From: an uncultured Sphingobacteriaceae bacterium
GTDB lineage: Bacteria; Bacteroidota; Bacteroidia; Sphingobacteriales; Sphingobacteriaceae
Length of the DNA stretch: 64,000 bases
Reading direction: 5' to 3'
NCBI GenBank assembly: GCA_946887045.1
Contig: CAMPKC010000012.1
Span: 1-64,000, forward strand
Made by a program: the position numbers and the translations under genes. Positions 43,352 to 52,600 of this stretch are shown here, in pieces. The notes under the pieces were generated by a model. It was not told the DNA's origin. It ran no database searches and saw only the letters and a list, made by a program, of their open reading frames with translations. Every line of letters starts with the position of its first letter. Position 1 is the first letter of the stretch.

Positions 43352-43477
43352 AAAAAAATTTCCAGGCAGAGCTAAAAGCATTCATGGGACCTATCGAGCG
43401 CGCCATGGGGTAAGCAGTCGTATGTGGTAAGGTCGCAGCATATATGTGATTTTGCTCATATTTTCTCTTTGGATTAT

Positions 43478-43837
43478 TCAGGGCTTTAAGAGTTCTTTTA
43501 AATCAGCTAAAACCTTCAGAGCTTCAACTTTGTCAAAATCCTGATGTTCCTTTTTTTGAACCCCCAGTTCTGCCAGTTGATAGTGTACGGCAGGAGAAAG
43601 ACCATGCCTGTTTAAGCATGCCTTTGCACAAGCCAGCGCACATCCGTCAATCGCAATAATTTTCGTCGCGGATTTCGCTGTTTTAACCATTTTTTTTACA
43701 TCGCCTCCCACACCAGCAATGCACGACATTTTAGCAATTCCCGACCTGTCTAACTGCAGGGCCAGGAAGTTTGACATCTGGGCTGCACTTGAACATCCAG
43801 AACAGGAGTACACAATAGGTAAGGACTCGTCGGGCAT
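43478..43837 (-). CDS. DGC domain protein (putative zinc-binding) under the NO-regulon operator
   Basis: A 119-residue cytoplasmic protein of the DGC family. Cys residues fall in characteristic clusters: YSCSGCSS (Cys12, Cys15), MSCIAG (Cys39) and IAIDGCALACAKACL (the Asp-Gly-Cys that names the family, with Cys66, Cys70, Cys74). Eight Cys or so in 119 residues point to metal or cluster binding; the biochemical role is unknown. The gene is alone and convergent with the PepSY gene. Its promoter carries the same palindrome as ric, norB and nos, which is the main clue to its function. Confidence 0.88.
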   Translation of the reverse strand: MPDESLPIVYSCSGCSSAAQMSNFLALQLDRSGIAKMSCIAGVGGDVKKMVKTAKSATKIIAIDGCALACAKACLNRHGLSPAVHYQLAELGVQKKEHQDFDKVEALKVLADLKELLKP

Positions 43838-44223
43838 TTCACATCTGTTTTCAACTCTGTCAAGCTTATGCTTTACACTTCAAAATTATAAAATATTTAT
43901 ATAAAAAGATATTTTTATCTTTTTATATTGACCTTGAAAAAGCGATTGATTTTGAAATTGGGCGTAAAATGAACTTTTTTAAATATCATCGGATTTCTTT
44001 GCTAAAAAGTCTTTGCACGGCTGCGCCTGTGGCAGAACCCCGGAAAAACAAATCGGATAAAAGAAATAACTATTCAGATAAATGCGGGCGTTTGTTTTTG
44101 TCGTCTTTTGATATTGTAACGTTTTGAGTATAGGTATTATAAGTTGGTCAATTAATAAGCATTTTGTTATAATTTCAATCGATTTACACAAATATCCATC
44201 AGTGAACACAAAATAATATCTAT
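43838..44223. other. Divergent intergenic region
   Basis: 386 bp between the DGC gene and the first alpha/beta hydrolase gene. The left part holds the operator at 43905-43922. The right part is AT-rich; a 76-codon frame at 43979-44209 on the minus strand has no supporting features and is not called. Confidence 0.5.
43905..43922. promoter_or_regulatory. Putative NO-regulon operator, copy 4 (DGC gene)
   Basis: AAAGA-TATTTTTA-TCTTT, the most symmetrical copy; with flanking bases the arms extend to AAAAAGATA / TATCTTTTT. It lies 67 bp upstream of the DGC start codon. Read on the coding strand, the core (TAAAAATA) is a poor -7 element, unlike the copies at ric and nos. Confidence 0.6.
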
Positions 44224-45135
44224 ATGACTAAGAAAATTTTGATTTTTACATTTCTCGCCTTTGTTATGTTAGGCACATCGAAACCTCTGGTCGCACAGCA
44301 ACCTGCATCGGACCAAACAACCTCAAGGGTTGTAGAAGACGGCGGAACCGGTTCGTACAGCGCAATTATGCTGACGGAAGTTACATTGCCAACTCATACT
44401 GTTTTCCGCCCGAAGGACCTGAGCGCTTTTAGCAAGAGAAACAAACTCCCGATAATCGCCTGGGGCAACGGCGCGTGTGCTAATTCTCCATGGGAACATG
44501 TGAATTTTCTATCTGAGGTTTCCTCTCATGGTTTTTTAGTGGTAGCTATCGGCCCAATGCCACAGGAAGGAGAGAGGGGAAAGGGCAAGTCAACATCCTC
44601 ACAGCTTGTTGATGCTATCAACTGGGCGATTGCTCAGAACAGCGACAAGCAAAGTCCCTACTTTAATAAGATCAATGTCTCTAAAATATCAGTAAGTGGC
44701 ATGTCTTGCGGGGGGCTGCAAACGCTTGAAGTTGCCTCTGATCCACGTGTGAGCACAGTAGTAGTTTATAATAGTGGCATTTTTAAAACTCCCGGAAACG
44801 GAATAAGTAATATGCCTAACCTTACAAAGGAGAGCCTCAAGAAGATCCATTCGCCAACCCTGTATATGCTTGGAGGCGAAAAAGACATTGCGTATGCCAA
44901 TGGGATGGACGATTTTCAGCAGATTAATCACGTTCCGATTTTCATGGCAAATATGGACGTTGGTCATGGCGGAACCTACAGCCAGCCGCATGGCGGCGAA
45001 TTCGCTAAAGTTGCCACAGCCTGGTACAAATGGCAGTTGAAGGGCGATAAAGAAGCGGGTAAAATGTTCACCGGAAAGCCGGCAGGGCTATCAAAGAACT
45101 CAAACTGGAGGTTTGAGAAAAAGAAAATGCCTTAG
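44224..45135 (+). CDS. Exported alpha/beta hydrolase (dienelactone-hydrolase/PET-hydrolase-like)
   Basis: A 303-residue protein with signal peptide (1-25). The nucleophile elbow is GMSCGG with Ser161; the acid is likely in MLGGEKDIAY and the catalytic His in DVGHGGTYSQ. The oxyanion region follows LPIIAWGNGACANSP. This is the alpha/beta-hydrolase subgroup that includes polyester and feruloyl-type esterases, all secreted. It precedes a second hydrolase and a GH43-like enzyme on the same strand, so it may remove acyl groups from plant polysaccharides; that link is only contextual. Confidence 0.88.
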   Translation: MTKKILIFTFLAFVMLGTSKPLVAQQPASDQTTSRVVEDGGTGSYSAIMLTEVTLPTHTVFRPKDLSAFSKRNKLPIIAWGNGACANSPWEHVNFLSEVSSHGFLVVAIGPMPQEGERGKGKSTSSQLVDAINWAIAQNSDKQSPYFNKINVSKISVSGMSCGGLQTLEVASDPRVSTVVVYNSGIFKTPGNGISNMPNLTKESLKKIHSPTLYMLGGEKDIAYANGMDDFQQINHVPIFMANMDVGHGGTYSQPHGGEFAKVATAWYKWQLKGDKEAGKMFTGKPAGLSKNSNWRFEKKKMP

Positions 45136-45186
45136 GGGAGAAAGCACACTAAATACACATGAAATAATCACAAAAAATAATCCATT

Positions 45187-46158
45187 ATGCACTTAAAGAA
45201 AATCATGGGGCTTCTGCTTCTGCTTCCAACAATTCTATCTGCCCAGCAGGTGAAAATCCCGGAGGGCTGGTCCGATAGCTATGCTTACGCGAACGGAATC
45301 CGCATTCATTACTACCACGCAACTCCGCAGCCAGAAAAGCCCGTGATGGTGATGGTTCATGGAGTAACGGATAACGGGCTTTGCTGGACTACCCTTACCC
45401 TGAAGCTTCAGGATAAGTACGACATTTACATGCTTGATACACGCGGTCACGGCTTGTCGGATCCATTTATTGCTGGTGATAACGGCGAGACATTGATAAA
45501 AGATGTAGTGGAGTTTGTAAAGGTCATGAAATTTAAAAATCCCATTCTTATGGGACATTCAATGGGGGCGGCTACGGTAATGAGGTTAGGAGCGGAGCAT
45601 CCGGAAGTAGGCAGGGCAATAATCATGCTTGACCCTTTGCTCAGAGCACGTACCGGCGGGGTTCCAAACGCTGGAAGAGGGGTGCCTAATCGCAATCCGC
45701 AGCCTCAAAGTCAGCCTCAAGCTGCGTCTCCGGCCGGAACTCCAAACAATCGTCTTTCTGTGAGTATGTTCGGCAGTCCTGAAACTTTGGTTGCCCAAAA
45801 CAACTATAGCTTCAAAGATCTGGTAGCTACCGGACATCGCCAGAATCCGTTGTGGGACAAGATGGACGTTGAGTACTGGGCTCTTTCAAAAAAACAATAT
45901 CACGGACCCTATACTACCGAAGCATCTCAGGCGATGACCGGTACGATGAATATCGGAAGTTCACTCTCCAAAATTCAGGTGCCGGCAATCATATTAAAAG
46001 CGGACGCTTCTCCTGAAGTGCGAAAAAGCAATGACGAGGCTGCCGCAGCTATGCCTAAAGGAAAGCTTGTGCATATCGATGGAGCTGCACATAACCTGCA
46101 TCACGATAAACTGGAGCGCACCACCGAGGTGTTGAAGGAGTTTCTGTCAACGTTGTAG
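45187..46158 (+). CDS. Exported alpha/beta hydrolase with Pro/Gln-rich insertion
   Basis: A 323-residue protein with signal peptide (1-19). It shows the core motifs of the abhydrolase_1 group: MVHGVTDNGLCW (oxyanion HG), YMLDTRGHGLSD, GHSMGA with Ser125, and a late His in DGAAHNLHHDKLE; the acid is probably the Asp of LKADASPEV. An unusual stretch rich in Asn, Pro, Gln and Ala (near residues 158-182) lies in the lid region and is probably disordered. The gene begins 51 bp after the preceding hydrolase, so both may share a transcript. Substrate unknown. Confidence 0.87.
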   Translation: MHLKKIMGLLLLLPTILSAQQVKIPEGWSDSYAYANGIRIHYYHATPQPEKPVMVMVHGVTDNGLCWTTLTLKLQDKYDIYMLDTRGHGLSDPFIAGDNGETLIKDVVEFVKVMKFKNPILMGHSMGAATVMRLGAEHPEVGRAIIMLDPLLRARTGGVPNAGRGVPNRNPQPQSQPQAASPAGTPNNRLSVSMFGSPETLVAQNNYSFKDLVATGHRQNPLWDKMDVEYWALSKKQYHGPYTTEASQAMTGTMNIGSSLSKIQVPAIILKADASPEVRKSNDEAAAAMPKGKLVHIDGAAHNLHHDKLERTTEVLKEFLSTL

Positions 46159-46227
46159 CAGACTACTATTACATCAGAATCCCAGTTATCTGGGCAAGTT
46201 TTCTAAATTAATGGCAAGAACATTTCC

Positions 46228-47853
46228 ATGAACCAATATTTAAGTCACAAAAGCCCATGCCTTAGGCGTGTCAGGTTTGTTAATTTAGTTCTTTTGTTAA
46301 GCATTTTCCTTGTCGGAGAAAGCTATGCCCAGAAACTGAATATTAAAAACGATGTGTTCTGGAACACAAAAGATGGCCAGCCCATTTACAGTCAGGGCGG
46401 AGGGATATTTACATTTAATGACCCTAAAACCGGTCAGGACAAATACTATTGGTATGGGGTACACTATAAGGGCGCCGAAGTGTACAGAAACTCGCCCAAC
46501 AAAACATATCCGGGAACGGGCTTTGAATCGATAACTTGTTACACCTCAACAGACTTGGTTAACTGGACGTTTGAATCTGATGCCATGACGAAGGCTGTTG
46601 CTAGCGAAAAGGGCAGAGCTTTTTGGGTAGGGCGCCTGGGAGTTGCTTATGTAAAGGAGATAAACCAATACTCGATGTTTGTTCAGCACGGTAATGGGGT
46701 GCTTATCGCCGTATCTGATCATCCAGCCGGTCCGTTTAAATGGCACCATAAGATAAGCATGCTCGATAGAATAGGGACACCCAATACAGGGGATCAAACG
46801 GTTTTTACCGACGAAGACACCGGAAAATCCTACCTCATCTATTCTTACGGACAGGGGAGAAATAAAATCTATGTTTCTGAGATAGGTGTAAAAGATGGAA
46901 AGGTCGATCTGCTGGATTGTGTCAAAATTTATGAGGGAGCAGGCCGCGAAGGAAACTGTATGTTTAAGTACAAAGGAAAGTATTATATGGCTGCCTCTAA
47001 TCTTTATGGCTGGGATTCGTCTTTAGCGTACTACCTAGCAGCAGATAATATCTACGGTCCATACGAGCCCCGCAATAGTATGCTGGTGATGGATGGTGCT
47101 TCTGAAGATTATGCTCATGTTACTCAAACCGGTTTTTTTGTTACTCTCAGAGGAAGTAAACAGGAAACGGTTGTTTACTGCGGCGACAGATGGGCCGACT
47201 TCGCAGGCAATGGGTTGGGATACAATCAGTGGGTTCCCTTATCGTTTAATGGTGCGAAACCTTATTTTAATTCTCTCGGCTCATGGAATCTTGATGCCAA
47301 AACGGGAGAATGGGAGGTTGCCGCTGATAATAATTGGGTGAAAAATGGAAGTTTTGAAGCTGACCGGAAAAAAATGCCAAGTCCTGTAAAACCAGTGCAA
47401 ACTTATCTGACAGGCTGGGAAACCAGGGTGCTGAAGGGTAATAAAGCTTCACTTGATACTAACACCTCTCCAACTCTAAATTTTGCTAACAGTGAAGAAG
47501 ACAGAAAGAGAGTGATTGGAGAGAGGAGCCTGAATATCAGTGATAGAGTTCCTTTCGAGCGCAAAATTTCTCAAACTATTAGTTCTTCACCCTATGTCAA
47601 ATTGGAGAACGGATTCTACACATTAAAAGCATCTATCCGGAATAGCGACGGTTTTTCAAAACTTGATATGTATGCCGAAAGCTCCGGAAAGCAGCGAGCC
47701 TACGATCTGCAACAAAAAAAATCAGAATGGAAAACTATAGAACTAAAGCATATACCAGTGAAAAACGGCATGGTCGAGATAGGGTTTAAAGCAGAGGGTA
47801 AAGCGGGGGCATCATGCCAGGTGGACGATGTTTCTTTGGTTCTGGAACAGTAA
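46228..47853 (+). CDS. Glycoside hydrolase family 43-like protein with C-terminal carbohydrate-binding module
   Basis: A 541-residue exported protein (signal peptide 1-34). Residues 40-365 resemble a five-bladed GH43 propeller: SQGGGIFTFNDPKTG, YYWYGVHYKGAE, CYTSTDLVNWTFES, DQTVFTDEDTGKSYLIYSY and the late RWADFAGNGLGYNQWVPL. The QGGGI and YYWYG motifs recall the galactan-acting GH43 subfamilies (exo-beta-1,3-galactanases). Residues 370-541 form a jelly-roll-like module (WVKNGSFEADRKKMP start, CQVDDVSLVL end) typical of CBM-like domains. It ends at a bidirectional terminator shared with the convergent GH53 gene. A role in galactan or arabinogalactan breakdown is likely but the linkage is not certain. 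Confidence 0.85.
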   Translation: MNQYLSHKSPCLRRVRFVNLVLLLSIFLVGESYAQKLNIKNDVFWNTKDGQPIYSQGGGIFTFNDPKTGQDKYYWYGVHYKGAEVYRNSPNKTYPGTGFESITCYTSTDLVNWTFESDAMTKAVASEKGRAFWVGRLGVAYVKEINQYSMFVQHGNGVLIAVSDHPAGPFKWHHKISMLDRIGTPNTGDQTVFTDEDTGKSYLIYSYGQGRNKIYVSEIGVKDGKVDLLDCVKIYEGAGREGNCMFKYKGKYYMAASNLYGWDSSLAYYLAADNIYGPYEPRNSMLVMDGASEDYAHVTQTGFFVTLRGSKQETVVYCGDRWADFAGNGLGYNQWVPLSFNGAKPYFNSLGSWNLDAKTGEWEVAADNNWVKNGSFEADRKKMPSPVKPVQTYLTGWETRVLKGNKASLDTNTSPTLNFANSEEDRKRVIGERSLNISDRVPFERKISQTISSSPYVKLENGFYTLKASIRNSDGFSKLDMYAESSGKQRAYDLQQKKSEWKTIELKHIPVKNGMVEIGFKAEGKAGASCQVDDVSLVLEQ

Positions 47854-47871
47854 AAGAGGACAGGTACGAAG

Positions 47872-47909
47872 TAAAGCTCTGCTCTTGCGTTGGCCGGAGC
47901 AGAGCTTTA
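47872..47909. terminator. Bidirectional terminator between the GH43-like and GH53 genes
   Basis: A perfect 13-bp stem (47872-47884 with 47897-47909; TAAAGCTCTGCTC and its complement) with a 12-base loop, with T- or A-rich bases on both flanks, located between two convergent genes. Confidence 0.85.
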
Positions 47910-47929
47910 TTTATCAATAAAAGGAAAGC

Positions 47930-49309
47930 CTACTTCAGATATTTTTCAGCTATTTCAGGATAAACATCAAGCAGTTCATTAGACTTACCCGAACGATCGA
48001 ATATAGCTTCCCACGTGTTTAGTGGCTCCCATATAAACGTACCTATTCCTTTTCCTCCCGGCACATTGAATGCAATATCGTTCACTTCCCGTTTCACATG
48101 TGTATACTCAGCCACCATAATTTGCCTGTTGTATTTTTTCGAAAGGCTTGCAATATTGTTCTTCAGGTCGTCGAGTGTTCCATGCCATTTTGGATAATAG
48201 GAAAGACCGATAATATCATACGGTACATTTCGCTTTTGCATAGCGTCATAAAAAAACTCCGATTCTTCGGCCTGGCCGCCAAGCGCTACGTGAAGCATAA
48301 TAATCGATTTCGGACTTACCGCTTTTACACCTTTAAATCCGGCATAAAACAAAGACGCAAGGCTGTCCAGGTTATTGATGTGGCCCTCCGGCCAGATCAT
48401 GCCGTGGTTAACTTCGTTGCCAATCTGCACCATATCGGGCTCTGTTCCCTGATCCTTTAACTGTTGCATTACAAAGGTTGTGTAGGCCTGAACAGAATCT
48501 TTAAGGGTCTTAAAATCCTTACCAACCCAGGCAACAGGTTTATTCTGTTGTTGCGGATCGGCCCAATAGTCGCTGTAATGAAAATCCAGAAGAAATTTCA
48601 TCCCGGCAGCTTTTACACGCTTCGCCATTTGTTTGGTATGTTCAAGGTCGCAAAAGCCTCTGGTAGGAGAGTAGCCTTTCGGCTGAGCCGGATCATTAAA
48701 TATGCGAAGACGAATATAGTTGAAGCCATGTTCTTTCAGAATTACCAGCGCATCTTTTTGAATGCCATTGTCGGTAAATTTTATGCCTCTCGACTCCAAT
48801 TGAGGTAAAAAAGAAATATCAGCCCCCAGAATCTTATCTGTAGTTGTTCTGGCTTTGTAACGGTCGCTTGTAACCTTGTGCGGTTTCCCAGGCTGTATAG
48901 TATGAATCTCGGTAGCGCCTAATGCAAGACTGTCGGCCTTTGCTTCAAATTTTATCGGCGTGCGGGTTGTGCCTGCCTTTAAAATGATACGTGCAGTTCC
49001 GCTTAAATCAGCTTGCCAGGTGCTATCTGTTTGGCGCAAGCTCTGGGCCTTAACACCATTGATACTAACCAGACTGGCATCACCCACAATTTTGTAGATA
49101 ACAGGTTTTGAAATACCAGGCACATCTTTGCCTTTGCTGTCAATGATTTTGGCTGTTATTAAAACCTCATCCTCGCCGTTAGCAAGCATGGTAGTTTTAT
49201 AAGCAGTTACTTGTATTTCAGCCGGCTTGTTGGTTTGAGCTTTCAGATCTCCGGAGTAAACATAAAGCACGCTCAACGCGCTTATTAAAATTTTGTATGA
49301 GTTAGCCAT
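47930..49309 (-). CDS. GH53 endo-beta-1,4-galactanase with N-terminal Ig-like domain
   Basis: A 459-residue exported protein (signal peptide 1-24). Residues 28-140 form an Ig-like module (LANGEDEVLITAKIIDSKGKDV, IILKAGTTRTPIKFEAKAD), similar to the invasin-type or GH2-associated bacterial modules. The rest is a GH53 barrel with acid/base Glu299 in IGNEVNHGMIWPEG and nucleophile Glu401 in MVAEYTH. GH53 enzymes cut beta-1,4-galactan, as in pectin side chains and type I arabinogalactan. It is divergent from susC across a 303-bp region. No lipobox is evident, in contrast with the second GH53. Confidence 0.93.
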   Translation of the reverse strand: MANSYKILISALSVLYVYSGDLKAQTNKPAEIQVTAYKTTMLANGEDEVLITAKIIDSKGKDVPGISKPVIYKIVGDASLVSINGVKAQSLRQTDSTWQADLSGTARIILKAGTTRTPIKFEAKADSLALGATEIHTIQPGKPHKVTSDRYKARTTTDKILGADISFLPQLESRGIKFTDNGIQKDALVILKEHGFNYIRLRIFNDPAQPKGYSPTRGFCDLEHTKQMAKRVKAAGMKFLLDFHYSDYWADPQQQNKPVAWVGKDFKTLKDSVQAYTTFVMQQLKDQGTEPDMVQIGNEVNHGMIWPEGHINNLDSLASLFYAGFKGVKAVSPKSIIMLHVALGGQAEESEFFYDAMQKRNVPYDIIGLSYYPKWHGTLDDLKNNIASLSKKYNRQIMVAEYTHVKREVNDIAFNVPGGKGIGTFIWEPLNTWEAIFDRSGKSNELLDVYPEIAEKYLK

Positions 49310-49612
49310 GGGAGGTTGATAATTGGTTTCTATGGGTTTAAATGCAGGATTTTTTCGTGCTGTTAAGCCAAAATATGATGTTTTTTTAGACGTTCATCCA
49401 CTCAGCCTTTGGTTCTGCCACTAAAACACAATAGGATAAAAAAAAGAATAAATAGGATAAATATCGGCGTCGCTTTGTGAGTTCTTTTGGAATCGAAAAG
49501 GGAGTCTATGTTCCAGTTATAATTAACCAAACCAGTATTCCATTTTTCATGAGATCACTTTATTAATTCCAATGGAACCTTAACCGTATTTAGCTAATCA
49601 ATTTATCAAATT
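49310..49612. other. Divergent control region between GH53 and susC
   Basis: 303 bp without a gene. It carries an 11-bp direct repeat with a 21-bp period (49430-49461) and presumably both promoters. AT-rich throughout. Confidence 0.5.
49430..49461. promoter_or_regulatory. Direct repeat upstream of susC, candidate HTCS binding site
   Basis: AATAGGATAAA occurs at 49430-49440 and again at 49451-49461, exactly 21 bp (two helical turns) apart. It lies about 150 bp upstream of susC and 120 bp upstream of the divergent GH53 gene. AraC-type domains of hybrid two-component regulators commonly bind such repeats as dimers. Confidence 0.45.
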
Positions 49613-52600
49613 ATGATCTATTTAAACTTTCACATTCCAATCCGTTACCAGCTCCTTTGTTGGCTGCTGGTTTTTACAGTTTTTAGTGCGGGAGCACAAG
49701 AACTTACTATATCGGGCACTGTTACCGCCAGGGGCGACGGCGAAGCTTTACCTGGCGTCTCGGTTATAAATACAGCAACCAGGCAAACGGCCACAACCGA
49801 TGCAAACGGCCGGTACTCTATTAAAGCTAGTTCGGGGAATGTGCTCTCCTTTAGTTTTATTGGCTTTGTTACGCAGCAGCAAACAGTAAAAGGCTCTGCT
49901 CTTAATGTGCTGCTTGACATCCAGGCAAATAATCTTAACGAGGTTGTTGTTGTTGGTTATGGAACCGCGTTACGTAGAGACCTTGTAAACGCAGTCAGCA
50001 AAATTGACCCTAAAGATGTTCCTCAGGCAGCTAACAGTTCTATTGCTCAACTGGTGTTTGGAAAGACTCCAGGGGTTACCGCTGTTCAAAGAAGTGCGGA
50101 GCCCGGAGGGAATATTCAACTTTCTATACGCGGAAAAGGTAATCCGATTGTTATTATAGATGGAGTTCAAATGTCGCCAGAGGCGCTGGAACCTGGTAAC
50201 GGTGGTGTCGCTAACGAGTTGAACGGTGTAAGAAGAGGGGGCTTCGCCGGCCTCAATCCGGATGATATTGAATCTTTGGAATTTCTAAAAGATGCCAGTG
50301 CTGCTATCTACGGTGTAAGCGCCATGAATGGAGTAGTTCTGATAACTACAAAAAAAGGGAAGGCTGGCCGTACTTCCGTATCATACGATGGATCCCGGTC
50401 TTATGTAAGTAATAATAAATACCTGGAGCCCTTGTCTGCAAGTGCATACATGGAATATTATAGTCAGCTAAAAAAGGATCAATACCTTTTCAATGGTAAT
50501 ATGGCTCCCTATGGGAATGTGGCTCCCGGTACATTTACCGCTCCATTTACGGCCGCACAGATAGCGGGTGCCGGAAACGGAACAGATTGGCTGGACTTAA
50601 CGTTAAGGAACGGCTCCGTCGACAACCATAATCTTACAGTTTCGGGAGGAAATGAAAAGCTTACCTATTATTTCAGCGGCGGTTATTTCGATCAGCAAGG
50701 TACAGTAAGGAATTCTGGAATGACCCGATACACCGGAAGGACAAATCTGAATTTTAACCTTAATAAATGGTTATCCCTGAATGCTAACATCTCCGGGGCA
50801 AAAGCTAATTTTGCAAACTCTACCGCTGGTTGGCAGAATGGAAATGCCGGAAACCAGGCTTTCGGATCATTGCAAGCAGCAATTGCCTATCCGCGTTCTG
50901 TACCTGTATATGATGATGCTGGTAGATATAGCCTGTTTCAGGTGACAGGTAATCCGGTATCATTGCTTGATATTAAAGATAACACCGCATTTAACTCCCT
51001 GAACACTATCGTTTCGGCCGATTTCAAAATTATCGGAGACCAGTTAAAAGCGAAGCTTTTATACGGAAATAACTTTGAAAATAGTAACAGAGATTTCTTT
51101 GTACCATCTACTACCTTCTATTTTCAGATGTACCGTTCAAGGGGCTCGCGAAACCAGGCAGAGCGTCTAAATCAAACGATGGAAGCGCAATTAACCTACA
51201 AGAAGCGCTTTATTGACGATAAATTAGATGTTGACCTTTTAGGTGTTATTGGTCAGTATCAGCTGGACATGGTTAATTTTGGAGCTGCCAGCGCCGACAT
51301 GAAAGATGGTATTAATACTGAGAATCTTGGTGCAGGTACCGGAGCGATTGCTGTACAATCTTCTAAATGGTACGAAAGAAAACGCTCATATCTGGGAAGG
51401 GCAAATTTTCAATTATTGGACAAGTATATACTTCAACTTACGGGTCGTTACGACGGATACAGCCAGTTTTTCCCCGACAATAAGTACTCGTTCTTCCCTT
51501 CAGTTACAGCTGGATGGAAAATTTCAAATGAGCCGTTTTTACAGAATGTTAAGTTCTTAAATATGCTTAAACTCAGAGGTAGCATGGGCGTTACCGGCGA
51601 TGCTTCTGGAGCGTTTGCATATGCATCGTATAGTCCGGATAATACCTTGATTAGTTTCAATAGCGGTACAACTCAAATTATTCCCTATACTTTGAGCCAG
51701 CTGGATCAGCAGAACCTGTCTTGGCCAAAATTGCTTCAAAAGAACCTGGGGGTCGATTTTGCAGTTTTAAACAACCGCATTAATGGAACGTTCGATATAT
51801 TCAGAGAGGACAACACTCGTATCATAAACACAAGCGCTCCTACAGCACCTTTAAGTTTTTTCGGAACCCAGCCGGTAAACGGTGCTCATCGGGTTAGAAA
51901 AGGTTGGGAAGGTTATTTAAGTACCGTCAACGTAAGTTCTAAAAATTTCAAATGGAACAGTACGTTCAATCTTACACAGATGTCTTATGAATGGAAAGAG
52001 AGATTTGCATTCGACGTATTGAGCCCCGGCGTTGGTGCGGCTGATCCGGTAAATTCAATCTATGTATTCAAAACAGATGGAATCGTACAGCCCGGCGAGA
52101 CCCTTTCGCCAGCACAGCAGGCTTTACCGGTAAGGGGCCGTCAACCTGGAAACCCACGAATTGTAGATCTTAATAATGACGGCAAATTCGACGCTTCAGA
52201 TATTGTAAGATATGATTCAGCGCCGGATTTGTCACTTGGTTTTGGAAATACATTTAGCTATAAAAATTTAGACTTTAATATTTCCTTCTATGGCGCCCGA
52301 GGCGGTTACGGATTCAATGTTCTGAGAAGCTGGGCAAATGCTCCCAACTTTGTATCGGGTAATCAAAGTGGAATTAAAGAAGTTGGAGATATCTGGTCTA
52401 CCTCGAACCCCCAGGGAACTATTCCGGGAGTAGCTTTTGATCAGGGTGCTTTAGGTTTACCCGCAGGGCTTGATGTGGATCTTCAAAAAACAGATTTTAT
52501 CCGTTGCAGAAATATAGGTGTTGGCTACACGCTAAATCAGTCTTTCGTAAGCAAATATGTGAAAAACCTGAGGTTGTTTTTAGATGTTCAAAATCCATTT

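Noticed and set aside
43441..43462. CRP/FNR-like partial palindrome (TGTGAT-N-TCATAT type)
   Set aside because: It lies between the 3' ends of two convergent genes, so a promoter role is unlikely; symmetry is also poor.
43979..44209. 76-codon open frame on the minus strand between the DGC and hydrolase genes
   Set aside because: Very AT-rich, no recognisable pattern, and it occupies the likely promoter of the hydrolase gene.
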